Of a DNA stretch of 64,000 nucleotides, positions 42,408 through 52,063 are shown in pieces. Positions within the stretch are counted from its first letter, which is position 1, and each line of letters opens with the position of its first letter. Source of the DNA: Bacteroidota bacterium (GTDB lineage Bacteria > Bacteroidota > Bacteroidia > B-17B0 > Aurantibacillaceae). The stretch is taken from positions 620,001 to 684,000 of the forward strand of contig JAFLBH010000002.1 in assembly GCA_017303905.1 (NCBI GenBank), in the 5' to 3' direction. The notes under the pieces were generated by a model. It made no database searches. It was not told the origin of the DNA and saw only the letters and a list, made by a program, of their open reading frames with translations. A program made the position numbers and the translations under genes.

Positions 42408-43292
42408 ATGTCAGTTCTCGTAAATAAAAATTCTAAAATCATTGTTCAAGGTTTTACCGGTGGCGAAGGAACTTTCCACGCTACACAAATGATTGAATAT
42501 GGTACTAACGTTGTGGGCGGAGTAACGCCGGGCAAAGGCGGTACTAAACATTTGGATCGCCCGGTATTTAACACAGTTGCCGATGCGGTAAAAAACACCG
42601 GTGCGGATGTATCTATCATTTTTGTTCCTGCGGCATTTGCTGCTGATGCAATTATGGAGGCTGCTGATGCCGGTATCAAAGTAATTATTTGTATTACTGA
42701 AGGTATTCCTGTGAAGGACATGATTTACACGAAAGAATATTTGAAAGGTAAAGATTGCCGTTTAATTGGCCCTAACTGTCCCGGTGTTATCACTGCAGGA
42801 GAAGCGAAGGTTGGAATTATGCCGGGCTTTGTTTTCAAAAAAGGCAAAATCGGAATTGTTTCTAAATCAGGTACTTTAACTTACGAAGCTGCTGATCAAG
42901 TGGCAAAAGCAGGCTTAGGCGTAACAACAGCTATTGGAATTGGTGGCGACCCTATCATTGGAACTACCACAAAAGAAGCGGTTGAATTATTAATGAATGA
43001 CCCTGAAACAGAAGGTATCATTATGATTGGAGAAATCGGTGGTACTTATGAAGCGGATGCGGCACGTTGGATTAAAGCCAATGGCAATAAAAAACCTGTT
43101 GTAGGTTTTATTGCCGGACAAACTGCGCCTAAAGGTCGTACTATGGGACATGCCGGTGCAATTGTAGGTGGTAAAGATGATACAGCACAAGCTAAAATGG
43201 CCATCATGAAAGAGTGTGGATTACACGTTTGTGAATCACCTGCCGAAATTGGTAAAACAATGGCAAAAGTGTTAGGTAAAGTAGTCGCTTAA
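42408..43292 (+). CDS. sucD: Succinyl-CoA ligase alpha subunit
   Basis: The 294-residue protein has the CoA-binding Rossmann domain (VQGFTGGEGTFHATQMIEYG), GGVTPGKGGTKHLDRPVF, and the ligase domain with the phospho-His region GRTMGHAGAIVGGKDDTAQ. It makes ATP or GTP from succinyl-CoA in the TCA cycle with the beta subunit, which is not in this window. A strong terminator follows. Confidence 0.97.
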   Translation: MSVLVNKNSKIIVQGFTGGEGTFHATQMIEYGTNVVGGVTPGKGGTKHLDRPVFNTVADAVKNTGADVSIIFVPAAFAADAIMEAADAGIKVIICITEGIPVKDMIYTKEYLKGKDCRLIGPNCPGVITAGEAKVGIMPGFVFKKGKIGIVSKSGTLTYEAADQVAKAGLGVTTAIGIGGDPIIGTTTKEAVELLMNDPETEGIIMIGEIGGTYEADAARWIKANGNKKPVVGFIAGQTAPKGRTMGHAGAIVGGKDDTAQAKMAIMKECGLHVCESPAEIGKTMAKVLGKVVA

Positions 43293-43312
43293 TTCTTTTA
43301 CATAAAAAATAT

Positions 43313-43344
43313 AAAAAGTCGCAAGAAAAAACTTGCGACTTTTT
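43313..43344. terminator. Bidirectional terminator after sucD
   Basis: A 13-bp perfect stem AAAAAGTCGCAAG/CTTGCGACTTTTT with a loop of six A has A and T runs on either side. It separates sucD from the convergent patatin gene. Confidence 0.93.
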
Positions 43345-43359
43345 TATTTCCATTCAATT

Positions 43360-45657
43360 CTAATCAATTGATTTTTTATTGAAGATAATGTATCCGAAAT
43401 GGAAGAAAAACGAGAAGCTGTTTTCGTTTTTATCGTAGTAGTTCACACCAACACTAAGTGGGCCAACCGGTGTGTTGTATACCAATGCAAACGTACCAAT
43501 GAAATTACGATACAATAATGGTAAGGAATATTGCGCGGTTTGCTTCGGTGTTGAAGTAATGGTATTAATTGGTTGAAACAAATAACCCTCCAGCCTGATA
43601 TCGAAATTTTTAATCGGAGTAGTAACGGTTTTAAGCCCTCCGGCAACGTATTGATGCGCGCGATAAGCAGGAATGAATAAAGTTTGACTTTCCAATGTTG
43701 GGTTAAAAGCAGGAGCCGATAAAATACTGGAAGTGTAATTTGTAAAAAAGGTTTGGGTTGAATAAACACCCTCCGCAAACACGCCAATTTTAAAGCGTTT
43801 AATAGTTCTGATATAACTATCAAAAGTTAATTTTAGCGTTAACCATTGATGATGCGGATAGTTAATCGATTTTAATGAATCGATGGATGTAGTACCCGGA
43901 TAATAACTCTCAGAACCGCTTACATATTTCGCTTTAAAACACAAACGAGTTCCATCCGTTGCGTATTGTTTTCTATTCAGTGTATTGAGTTCGTATGAGA
44001 ATTGTCCGAATGCAAAACCGAAATACGAAGCATCTGCGGTATCCAATTTGGTGAAATTTTCGGTTTGGTAATATTTTGTTCCCCATTCGGCAACCCCTCC
44101 TGAAATAATAGCGGTTGACATATTTCCGAGCGGAAAACCAACATTCAGCTCACCAAAAACATCTTCCTGTAACAAATACGCCGGTTTCAAAAAATCATAA
44201 AACAAAGCACTGCTTCGATAATAATCCCAACGCGAATAAGTAACGGTAGGCTCGATGTAAAAAGGAACTTTACCCGGAAAATCAAAACGTAATTTTCCGT
44301 GTCCGCTACTGTGAAGTTTTCCGTAATAGCCATTCGCATAGGCTGTAAAACCAATATTACCCAAATAATTGTACTGAGCTGCTAAAAAAGCCTCGCTTAT
44401 CGGACGGTTAGAAACATTTCCACCTATATCCAGGTAAAAACTTTTCTCTCGTTTTGCCAGTAATTTTAACTTATAATAGCCGCTTGGTAAATCTTTTTCC
44501 GCAATGGGATAAACTGATTTGATTTTATCATCACTTGTTAGCCTGAAGTACTGTTTCTTCAGCTGTGATAATGAAAAGGGTCTGTTTTTATGAATAATAC
44601 TTTTACGGATGAAATTTTGCGCTGGCTTCTTAACTCCTGAAATTTCTACCTGATTAAAAATTATATCGTCGGGTACAGATGCTGCTTTAAAGCGCTTTCT
44701 ATTCCTCTCCAATTCTTCCGCATTAATCGTTCTTTCTACATGTTGTTTAATTTGAGGAAGCATGCGTAAAGTACTCACGTATCCGCTATCAATTAAACGG
44801 TCAATCTCATCAAAACTAAATGTATTGACATTACTCCAGGGTTCAATTAAAATTCCATTTTCACAAATAGGATCAAAATTGGTTTGCTTCATCAATAGGT
44901 GTCGTAGTTGAAGATATAGATTATCATCATCCGGATGCGCTGTTCGCTCTGCCACCGAAGAACCAATGATAAAATCAGGATAGAATTCGTCGTACATCAC
45001 ATCCGTCGGAAAATTATTATACAATCCTCCATCAAACAACAATTTTCCGTCGAGTTCAATAGGACGCAAATAAAAAGGATAACTCATGCTGGCTCTCACA
45101 GAGCTTGATAAATCTCCATCTTTAAACACAATTGTTTTCTTATTCTCAACGTCTGAGGCAATACATCGAAAAGGCACCAATAAGCTGTCAAAATTATTTT
45201 TTGCTAAGGCATTTGCTCCAGAAAAAGCTTCCATCAAATAAAAATCAATGGGCACTGAATTAATGACATTCGTTGGAAGGTTGTTAATCAAATTCGTATT
45301 CAAAGAAAGTTTTAACCTAATCCATGAAGCATTTTCACCATTTTTCTTGAAATGATAATTGTATTTGGCCGGCATTTCGCCCTGCGTGACTTGTGAAAAA
45401 AATTCACTTTTAACTAATTGCTCCATTTCGGCCGGACTATAACCCGCCGCATAATAAGCTCCAATTAAACTACCAATAGAAGTACCTGTAATATAATCAA
45501 TCGGAATATTATTCTCTTCAAGAGCCTTAATTACACCAATATGAGCAATTCCACTTGATCCACCACCACTTAACACCAAGCCCACTTTTTGTGGAAACAT
45601 TTTGGAGAATAGAATCAATGCCAGAAAAAAGCAGAAATATTTAGGATTTTTAGTCAA
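43360..45657 (-). CDS. Patatin-like phospholipase fused to outer-membrane beta-barrel (type Vd-like)
   Basis: The 765-residue protein has a signal sequence followed by a patatin domain: GGGSSGIAHIG oxyanion loop, TGTSIGSLIGA with catalytic Ser60, and FDGGLYNNFP with catalytic Asp209. A POTRA-like linker (FNQVEISGVKKPAQNFIRKS) and a C-terminal surface-antigen/BamA-type beta-barrel (about 370-765) follow. This is the layout of patatin-like PlpD-family autotransporters. It likely hydrolyses phospholipids at or outside the outer membrane. Confidence 0.9.
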   Translation of the reverse strand: MTKNPKYFCFFLALILFSKMFPQKVGLVLSGGGSSGIAHIGVIKALEENNIPIDYITGTSIGSLIGAYYAAGYSPAEMEQLVKSEFFSQVTQGEMPAKYNYHFKKNGENASWIRLKLSLNTNLINNLPTNVINSVPIDFYLMEAFSGANALAKNNFDSLLVPFRCIASDVENKKTIVFKDGDLSSSVRASMSYPFYLRPIELDGKLLFDGGLYNNFPTDVMYDEFYPDFIIGSSVAERTAHPDDDNLYLQLRHLLMKQTNFDPICENGILIEPWSNVNTFSFDEIDRLIDSGYVSTLRMLPQIKQHVERTINAEELERNRKRFKAASVPDDIIFNQVEISGVKKPAQNFIRKSIIHKNRPFSLSQLKKQYFRLTSDDKIKSVYPIAEKDLPSGYYKLKLLAKREKSFYLDIGGNVSNRPISEAFLAAQYNYLGNIGFTAYANGYYGKLHSSGHGKLRFDFPGKVPFYIEPTVTYSRWDYYRSSALFYDFLKPAYLLQEDVFGELNVGFPLGNMSTAIISGGVAEWGTKYYQTENFTKLDTADASYFGFAFGQFSYELNTLNRKQYATDGTRLCFKAKYVSGSESYYPGTTSIDSLKSINYPHHQWLTLKLTFDSYIRTIKRFKIGVFAEGVYSTQTFFTNYTSSILSAPAFNPTLESQTLFIPAYRAHQYVAGGLKTVTTPIKNFDIRLEGYLFQPINTITSTPKQTAQYSLPLLYRNFIGTFALVYNTPVGPLSVGVNYYDKNENSFSFFFHFGYIIFNKKSID

Positions 45658-45751
45658 AAACTAGTTTGCTCAAAGTTAAACTTTATCTAAAAACAGTTTT
45701 AAATCATAAATATATTTATTTATTTAGCAGTTTGTTCTAAAACAGGAATTT

Positions 45752-46828
45752 GTGTTAAAATTTATAGCCAAGAAGGTATTTTACGGTATAGTGGTTCTTT
45801 TAGGGGTAATTACCACCGTTTTCTTCTTGTTTAATGTTTTGCCCGGCGACCCAGCTTCCATTATGTTAGGGCAGCGTGCGAATAAAGAAGCGGTTGAAGC
45901 CATTCACCGTGATTTAGGGACCAACCTGCCTATTATGGAGCAATATGCCCTGTACCTTAACGACTTATTCGTAGTTTCTTTCCACGATTTCAAGGATACA
46001 GAAAGTCATTGGTACCTTAATCCTCAAAAATACAGTTGGATTCCTCTGTTTCAGGTAAGTGAATCGAAAGTAATAGTTCTTAAAATCCCTTTTTTACGTC
46101 GTTCATACATCACTAAAAGACCTGTCTCGGATATTATCATTGAGACCTTACCTGAAACTGCCGTTTTAGCTTTTACATCCATTGTCATTGCATCTATCAT
46201 TGGGGTGTTTTTAGGTATTGTAGCCGCCGTAAAACGTAATACTTTTTACGATAAGCTATCCTTGGTTTTATCTGTTTTAGGAATGGCCGCACCTTCCTTC
46301 TTTGTAGGATTAATTATTGCCTGGTTATTTGGTTACGTTTTAACGGAATATACAGGTTTATCCCCTACCGGAAGTTTATATGATATAGATGTTTGGAACG
46401 GTGAAGTGCTTGAATTAAAAAACTTAATCCTGCCTTCTATCACCTTAGGTATTCGTCCGCTTGCCATTGTTGTTCAATTAATGCGCAGCTCCTTATTGGA
46501 TGTTATGTCGCAAGATTACATTCGTACAGCTAAAGCTAAAGGTTTGAGTTTTTACGCTATAATTCTCAAACATGCGCTAAAGAATGCATTGAACCCTGTA
46601 GTAACAGCTATTTCAGGTTGGTTTGCAGGATTAATGGCAGGTGCGGTGTTTGTTGAATTTATTTTCAGTTGGAAAGGTATCGGCTACGAAGTTTTTGAAG
46701 CTCTAACTAAAAATGATTTACCGGTTGTGATGGGTGCCACTTTAATTTTTGCAACCATATTCGTATTCATAAATATTTTAGTGGATATCGCTTATGGCAT
46801 CCTCGACCCACGTGTAAGATTTAAATAA
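45752..46828 (+). CDS. ABC transporter permease, DppB/OppB type, without partners
   Basis: The 358-residue protein starts at GTG. The N-terminal helix is followed by NVLPGDPASIMLGQRAN (family signature), and a core of five to six helices with the EAA-like loop (GLSFYAIILKHALKNALNPV) and DPRVRF end. It is longer than typical DppB because of an insert between helices 1 and 2 (about residues 65-130, LFVVSFHDFKDTESHWYL and LKIPFLRRSYITKR). No DppC, ATPase or binding protein is adjacent; tpiA starts 4 bp later. Confidence 0.85.
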   Translation: MLKFIAKKVFYGIVVLLGVITTVFFLFNVLPGDPASIMLGQRANKEAVEAIHRDLGTNLPIMEQYALYLNDLFVVSFHDFKDTESHWYLNPQKYSWIPLFQVSESKVIVLKIPFLRRSYITKRPVSDIIIETLPETAVLAFTSIVIASIIGVFLGIVAAVKRNTFYDKLSLVLSVLGMAAPSFFVGLIIAWLFGYVLTEYTGLSPTGSLYDIDVWNGEVLELKNLILPSITLGIRPLAIVVQLMRSSLLDVMSQDYIRTAKAKGLSFYAIILKHALKNALNPVVTAISGWFAGLMAGAVFVEFIFSWKGIGYEVFEALTKNDLPVVMGATLIFATIFVFINILVDIAYGILDPRVRFK

Positions 46829-46832
46829 ACTC

Positions 46833-47588
46833 ATGGGCAGAAACAAAATTATTGCTGGGAATTGGAAAATGAATAAAAACCTGAGTGAAGCCGTATCGCT
46901 CGCACAGGAAATAATTCATTCTTCTCCTGAAAACAATAGCCTAAAAATTATCTTCCCGCCTTTCCCGTTTATACAATCTGTCAATGAAATTTTAAAAAAC
47001 AAAAAAGGATTTTTTGTCGGTGCACAAAATTGCAGTGAACACAATGCCGGAGCATATACCGGGGAAGTGTCCGCCTCTATGCTTAATTCTTTAGGTTGCT
47101 CTTACGTATTAATTGGTCATTCAGAGAGAAGACAATATTATAACGAAACAAATGTCTTGTGCTCTAAAAAAATAGTGCAGGCACTCAACAATAATATTAA
47201 ACCGGTTTATTGCGTAGGTGAAACACTTCAACAACGAAAAAGCAACACTCACTTCGAAATTGTAAAGTCGCAAATTACTGAAGCTTTAAGTAGTTTAAAT
47301 TCCGATCAAATTAAACAAGTAGTTATCGCTTATGAACCTGTTTGGGCTATTGGAACCGGCGAAACCGCCACACCACAACAAGCCCAGGAAATGCACGCTT
47401 TTATTCGTACGTGTATGAAGGATTTATTTGATTCGTCTGTTTCCGATAACTCCATCCTACTTTATGGCGGCAGTTGCAACGCAAGCAATGCAAAGGATTT
47501 ATTCTCTTGTGAAGATATTGATGGTGGTTTAATTGGCGGTGCTTCCCTTAAGGCTGAAGATTTCTGCAAAATTATCGCGTCTGCTTAA
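46833..47588 (+). CDS. tpiA: Triosephosphate isomerase
   Basis: The 251-residue protein has GNWKMNKNLSEAVS near the start (Asn and Lys of the active site), IGHSERRQYYNET (catalytic His) and VIAYEPVWAIGTGETATPQQ (catalytic Glu), with the C-terminal GGSCNASNAKDLF phosphate loop. It interconverts DHAP and glyceraldehyde 3-phosphate. Its stop overlaps the prmA start by one base (TAATG). Confidence 0.97.
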   Translation: MGRNKIIAGNWKMNKNLSEAVSLAQEIIHSSPENNSLKIIFPPFPFIQSVNEILKNKKGFFVGAQNCSEHNAGAYTGEVSASMLNSLGCSYVLIGHSERRQYYNETNVLCSKKIVQALNNNIKPVYCVGETLQQRKSNTHFEIVKSQITEALSSLNSDQIKQVVIAYEPVWAIGTGETATPQQAQEMHAFIRTCMKDLFDSSVSDNSILLYGGSCNASNAKDLFSCEDIDGGLIGGASLKAEDFCKIIASA

Positions 47589-48415
47589 TGCATTATTTTC
47601 AATATAATTTTACTGTTACGCCTCCTGAACCCGGATCCGATATTCTCATTGCTTTATTAGCGGATTACGGCTTTGAAAGTTTTGAAACCAATGAAAGCGG
47701 ATTTGTCGCTTATATACCTGAAGCAGAAAACGCGACTCTCGATTTATCGGATTTAGCTTTCGATGATTTTTCCTATTCTTTCGAATCAAAAAAAATAGAG
47801 CAAGTGAACTGGAATGAAGAATGGGAAAAAAATTTCAATCCGGTTATTGTCACCGAAGACTGTGTTATTCGTGCTCCTTTTCATCACTTAGAAAATCAAC
47901 CAAAATACGATATCATTATTATGCCAAAGATGAGTTTTGGCACAGGTCATCACGATACCACCTGGTTAATGAGTAAAAACATGCTGGATTTCGATTTTAA
48001 AAACAAGTACGTGTTTGATATGGGTTGTGGTACAGGTGTGTTGGCGATTCTTGCTCAAAAACTTGGTGCCACTCAAATTGTGGGGAATGATATCGATGAT
48101 TGGTCGGTTGAAAACGCGCTCGAAAATTGCAGCAACAATAATTGCAAAGACATTAAGATAGTTAAAGGCGATAATGATTTGTTTTCGAAGCACAACGCTT
48201 ACGACATTGTTCTAGCCAATATCAATAAAAATGTACTTAAATCTTATATTCCTAAAATTGCGCTTACCATAAAATCCGGTGGATTTCTTTTTCTAAGCGG
48301 CTTTTTCAAAACCGATTGCGACGAATTAATAGCCTTAGCCTCAAACCATTTGTTAAGCTTACACAAACAAGAACATAAAAACGAGTGGGCTGTTGTGATT
48401 CTAAAGAAACAATAA
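47588..48415 (+). CDS. prmA: Ribosomal protein L11 methyltransferase
   Basis: The 275-residue protein has an N-terminal beta domain (NWNEEWEKNFNPVIVTEDCV), then MPKMSFGTGHHDTTWLMSKN and the SAM-binding motif VFDMGCGTGVLAILAQKLGA, with VLANINKNVL as motif for the target Asn/Pro loop. It trimethylates L11. It is translationally coupled to tpiA. Confidence 0.95.
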   Translation: MHYFQYNFTVTPPEPGSDILIALLADYGFESFETNESGFVAYIPEAENATLDLSDLAFDDFSYSFESKKIEQVNWNEEWEKNFNPVIVTEDCVIRAPFHHLENQPKYDIIIMPKMSFGTGHHDTTWLMSKNMLDFDFKNKYVFDMGCGTGVLAILAQKLGATQIVGNDIDDWSVENALENCSNNNCKDIKIVKGDNDLFSKHNAYDIVLANINKNVLKSYIPKIALTIKSGGFLFLSGFFKTDCDELIALASNHLLSLHKQEHKNEWAVVILKKQ

Positions 48416-48461
48416 TCGTTCTTAACAACCTGCCTTCATTGTTTGATAAAAAAGATTAAAA

Positions 48462-48495
48462 TTGTGTGTCACGAACAAATCTTACTGTAAATTTG
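48462..48495 (+). promoter_or_regulatory. trxB promoter
   Basis: TTG (48462-48464), a 23-bp spacer and TAAATTTG (48488-48495) fit the consensus. The predicted start gives a leader of about 30 nt to the ATG at 48530. Confidence 0.7.
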
Positions 48496-48529
48496 TTCTT
48501 TATTCTAATCATTAATTGCCCCATTTCTT

Positions 48530-49471
48530 ATGTCAGATTCTAACATTTTAAGATGCCTTATTATAGGTTCAGGTCCTGCAGGCTATACTGCCGGAATTTA
48601 CGCTGCCCGTGCTGATTTAAAACCGGTAATGTACACCGGCATGCAACCGGGTGGACAATTAACAACAACTACAGAAGTAGAAAACTTTCCGGGCTATCCT
48701 AACGGAACACATGGTCCGGAAATGATGGAAGATTTTAAAAAGCAAGCTGAGCGTTTTGGTACAGACATTCGCTTTGGCTATGTAAATAAAGTTGATTTTA
48801 GCGGTCCGGTGCACAAAGTATGGGTGGATGAAACAACCGAATTGCAAGCTCACACTGTAATCATTGCTACAGGTGCATCCGCAAAATGGTTAGGCCTGCC
48901 AAACGAACAACGCTTAAACGGATTTGGTGTTTCTGCATGTGCGGTGTGCGACGGATTTTTCTTTAAAGGACAAGACGTAGCCATTGTTGGTGCCGGAGAT
49001 ACTGCTGCTGAAGAGGCAACTTATTTAGCAAAGCTCTGTAAAAAAGTATACATGATTGTTCGTAAAGGAGAAATGCGCGCTAGTAAAGCCATGCAAGCAC
49101 GTGTACTTAACACACCAAACATTGAAGTGTTATTTAACTCTGAAACGGAAGATATTTTAGGCGAAAAAGGTGTAAGCGGAGCACGTATTAAAAACACCAA
49201 AACCGGTGAAACACGCCAGTTAGATGTAACAGGTTTCTTTGTGGCTATTGGTCATCATCCGAACACCGACATTTTTAAAGAGTGGTTAGACTTAGATGAG
49301 CAAGGTTATATTAAAACAATTCCGGGTACAAGTAAAACGAATATAAAAGGTGTATTCGCTGTTGGTGATGCTCAAGATAAAGTATATCGTCAGGCGGTTA
49401 CGGCTGCCGGAAGCGGTTGCATGGGTGCGCTGGATGCGGAAAGATATTTAGCAGACATGGGCATTCACTAA
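48530..49471 (+). CDS. trxB: Thioredoxin-disulfide reductase
   Basis: The 313-residue flavoprotein has a FAD motif (IIGSGPAGYTAGIYAARAD), the redox site CAVCDG (VSACAVCDGFFF), an NADPH motif (VAIVGAGDTAAEEATYLAK) and the C-terminal FAVGDAQDKVYRQAVTAAGS. It reduces thioredoxin with NADPH in the cytoplasm. A terminator hairpin follows. Confidence 0.97.
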   Translation: MSDSNILRCLIIGSGPAGYTAGIYAARADLKPVMYTGMQPGGQLTTTTEVENFPGYPNGTHGPEMMEDFKKQAERFGTDIRFGYVNKVDFSGPVHKVWVDETTELQAHTVIIATGASAKWLGLPNEQRLNGFGVSACAVCDGFFFKGQDVAIVGAGDTAAEEATYLAKLCKKVYMIVRKGEMRASKAMQARVLNTPNIEVLFNSETEDILGEKGVSGARIKNTKTGETRQLDVTGFFVAIGHHPNTDIFKEWLDLDEQGYIKTIPGTSKTNIKGVFAVGDAQDKVYRQAVTAAGSGCMGALDAERYLADMGIH

Positions 49472-49488
49472 AAACCAGCATGGTTTTT
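49470..49488 (+). terminator. Terminator after trxB
   Basis: AAAAACCA/TGGTTTTT stem with a 3-nt loop ends in a T run. It overlaps the trxB stop codon region. Confidence 0.75.
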
Positions 49489-49503
49489 GCTGATACAAAG
49501 TAA

Positions 49504-50232
49504 ATGAGGCATATTATTATCATATCAAGTTTGATTTTAAGCAGTGTTTGCTCTGCTCAACGTTTTGCTGATCAGGTGCCTCAATTAAAACGCTACACCC
49601 AGGATGACGCATTTGATCCAAATGGCGGAATTAAAATGTATAATCGCTTAATTCCAACAATTGGCGGTGATTCTATTCGCTACAACAAAGCAGGCTATAA
49701 TTTACAAGGCTGGCAGGAAGATTATTATTCGAGTGGAAAAATATTACACAAAGGATTTTATGTGGACGGGCAAATAAAAGTTTTTAAAAATTTCTATGAA
49801 GACGGACAAATTGAACGTAGTTTTATTAATTCCGATCCGGCCCGTTCCTCCTTTGACATTTATTATCCTAACGGAAAAGTTCAGAAACAAATTCTTTATT
49901 ATAACGGACAACCGCAAAACGAATACACGTATTTTCAAAACGGAAGTCCGGAAAGTATTGTAGAAAAAGACAAGGAAGTTCAATATATTTTTAAGCGAAA
50001 ATATTATTATGAGAATGGATTTCCTGCCAGTGAACTTACACTCATTGATAAGAAAATTAAGAAGTACGAAGCCAAAGAATATTACGAAAACGGAAAGTTA
50101 AAAGAAGAAGGTTTTTTATTGTACAAACCAGACACCAAACAATACATCAAAGAAGGTGAATGGACTTATTACGATGAAAAAGGCGAAGCGGTGAAGAAGG
50201 AAAGCTTCAAAAACACGCTCACAAAACCTTAA
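49504..50232 (+). CDS. Exported YwqK/MORN-repeat protein
   Basis: The 242-residue protein has a signal peptide (IISSLILSSVCSAQ) and about five MORN/YwqK-type repeats, for example YYSSGKILHKGFYVDGQIKV, FYEDGQIERSFI and YYENGKLKEEGF. The family is often labelled a toxin-antitoxin YwqK antitoxin, but no toxin gene is next to it and the protein is exported. It may be a structural or surface repeat protein. Confidence 0.75.
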   Translation: MRHIIIISSLILSSVCSAQRFADQVPQLKRYTQDDAFDPNGGIKMYNRLIPTIGGDSIRYNKAGYNLQGWQEDYYSSGKILHKGFYVDGQIKVFKNFYEDGQIERSFINSDPARSSFDIYYPNGKVQKQILYYNGQPQNEYTYFQNGSPESIVEKDKEVQYIFKRKYYYENGFPASELTLIDKKIKKYEAKEYYENGKLKEEGFLLYKPDTKQYIKEGEWTYYDEKGEAVKKESFKNTLTKP

Positions 50233-50346
50233 CCATTCTTTTCCTTCATCGATTTAGTTACTGTAAACATAAATATTCTCAGAAGTATTTTCCCTTTAGC
50301 CTTGCTTTCCTTGATTCTTACACTATATTAGTGGTGAGTAATCACG

Positions 50347-51540
50347 ATGAAAGTTTTCTCCAACAATATTTCACTTATTACAATCTATTTTAGTTGTCTT
50401 CTAAACTCATCTTTAATTGCTCAGAATCTTATTCCAAATCCGAGTTTTGAAACAGCAGGTTGGGCACAAGCTAACAGCGGTAGTGCCGATTGGCTAACCG
50501 GACCCACCAATGTTTTTGGCGCGGAAAATGCAAGAACGGGCACACGTTATATGGGAGAATCCATGGGACGATCTCCTGCCGGTGGCGCAACCGATTTCAG
50601 AGAGTACATCAAGAACTCCTTAACAACACCACTAATTCCGGGAAACACATACGAATGCTCTATTTGGGTTTCCTTATCTGAAAATTATGGTTCTTATGCT
50701 TGCAATCAAATTGGTTTTGTTACCACAGTTGCTAATCCTTACTATGCATTTAGCAATGCACCTATTCCACTTACTCCCGTATACGCAACACCAAGTGTTA
50801 TGACTAATAAAACAGGATGGTCGCAGGTATTCGGAACATTTGTGGCTACTTCAGCTGATGCCTGGGTAATTATTGGCAACTTCAATACACAAGCTACAAC
50901 CACCTGGCAATATGTTGGTCCAGCATCAAGTTTTTACTATGGATATTATTTTATGGACGATGCGTGTTTAGGTCCGCCGGGCGCATGCGGAATTGTTTTA
51001 CCCGTAGAATTATTATCGTTTTCAGGAAAAGCTGAAAACAGAAAAGTGGAATTGGATTGGAAAACAGCGGCTGAACTTCAATGTAAACACTTTGTAATTG
51101 AGAGAAGCACGGACGGAAAAACGTTTGAAGAATTAGGTCGCGTTAACGGAAATGGCACCACTCAAACAGAACATACTTATTCCTTTACAGATAATTTCCC
51201 TGTTTACGGGAAAACAAGTTACTACCGCTTACATCAATTTGATAATAATGGTAAATCGCATTATTCAACCATGGTTGCCATAGAACCAAAAGGAGAAATG
51301 AATGTTTATATCAATGTATATCCGGTGCCTGCCAATAATGAATTAAACATTGAATTCAATTCAGATAATAAAGTTTGCAATTTAATTATCATGAATTCTG
51401 CCGGAATTGTAGTTTACAATCAAAACTTCGACTGTTACCAAAATATTAAATTAAACAATCTCGCAGCAGGAAATTACATTGCTGTGTTAAATACATCTGA
51501 AGGAAAAACGATTAGCCGAAAATTCATAGTATTCGAATAA
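50347..51540 (+). CDS. Secreted protein with T9SS sorting domain
   Basis: The 397-residue protein has a signal peptide (ISLITIYFSCLLNSSLIAQN), a lectin-like beta-sandwich N-terminal domain (LIPNPSFETAGWAQANS to FMDDACLG), a fibronectin-like linker (VELLSFSGKAENRKVELDWK) and a C-terminal sorting domain (INVYPVPANNELNIEFN, LAAGNYIAVLNTSEGKTISR). It would be exported by T9SS. The DUF/PEP-type N-terminal domain (NPSFE) may bind carbohydrate; the ligand is unknown. Confidence 0.87.
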   Translation: MKVFSNNISLITIYFSCLLNSSLIAQNLIPNPSFETAGWAQANSGSADWLTGPTNVFGAENARTGTRYMGESMGRSPAGGATDFREYIKNSLTTPLIPGNTYECSIWVSLSENYGSYACNQIGFVTTVANPYYAFSNAPIPLTPVYATPSVMTNKTGWSQVFGTFVATSADAWVIIGNFNTQATTTWQYVGPASSFYYGYYFMDDACLGPPGACGIVLPVELLSFSGKAENRKVELDWKTAAELQCKHFVIERSTDGKTFEELGRVNGNGTTQTEHTYSFTDNFPVYGKTSYYRLHQFDNNGKSHYSTMVAIEPKGEMNVYINVYPVPANNELNIEFNSDNKVCNLIIMNSAGIVVYNQNFDCYQNIKLNNLAAGNYIAVLNTSEGKTISRKFIVFE

Positions 51541-51556
51541 AGAATTTATTTCAATT

Positions 51557-51931
51557 CTATTTTACTTCGTCGGCCTTTTTAATCTTGAAACAACACTCTG
51601 ACGTACTTGTCTCGGTGAGTGCGTAGTATTGAACTTTATACTTCTTTCCAACCAATTCGGTCTTGGTTAAATTAAGATTATTGGTGTTAATTGGATAAGC
51701 CGGTTTATTAAAAAATGACTCTTCCAATTTTAAACTATCCTGTTTGTTATAATAAAAAATGCGCTTACCATTACTTGCATTAACAAAATGTATTTGCGTT
51801 TCTTCACTGGCAGGATCAAAAATAGCCGACACGTATTCCAGCTCTTCTGTTTTCGGACTTTGCAAGCTTTGAGCCGACAAATTTTTGTTGCCTAGAACAA
51901 CAAGAATTGATAGTGTAAGAATTTTTTTCAT
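51557..51931 (-). CDS. Small exported protein of unknown function
   Basis: From the ATG at 51931 it has 124 residues and a signal peptide (MKKILTLSILVVLGNKNLSAQ). The longer frame from 51994 adds a hydrophobic stretch and is less likely. The mature part (SPKTEELEYVSAIFDPASEE, KRIFYYNKQDSLKLEESFF) is beta-rich without recognised family. It converges with the T9SS gene. Confidence 0.7.
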   Translation of the reverse strand: MKKILTLSILVVLGNKNLSAQSLQSPKTEELEYVSAIFDPASEETQIHFVNASNGKRIFYYNKQDSLKLEESFFNKPAYPINTNNLNLTKTELVGKKYKVQYYALTETSTSECCFKIKKADEVK

Positions 51932-52063
51932 TGAATAAGCTATAATCAAATATATGAAAAATAACGAATGATTGATAGAAAATAAACGGAGCAAATATTT
52001 TTAACATGTTATTAAATACACTCAGCATATCAATAATAATTTTTGAACTTTGCGCCGCCAACC

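Noticed and set aside
49504-50232. YwqK-type antitoxin of a toxin-antitoxin pair
   Set aside because: It has a signal peptide and no toxin neighbour; the name reflects only its MORN-like repeats.
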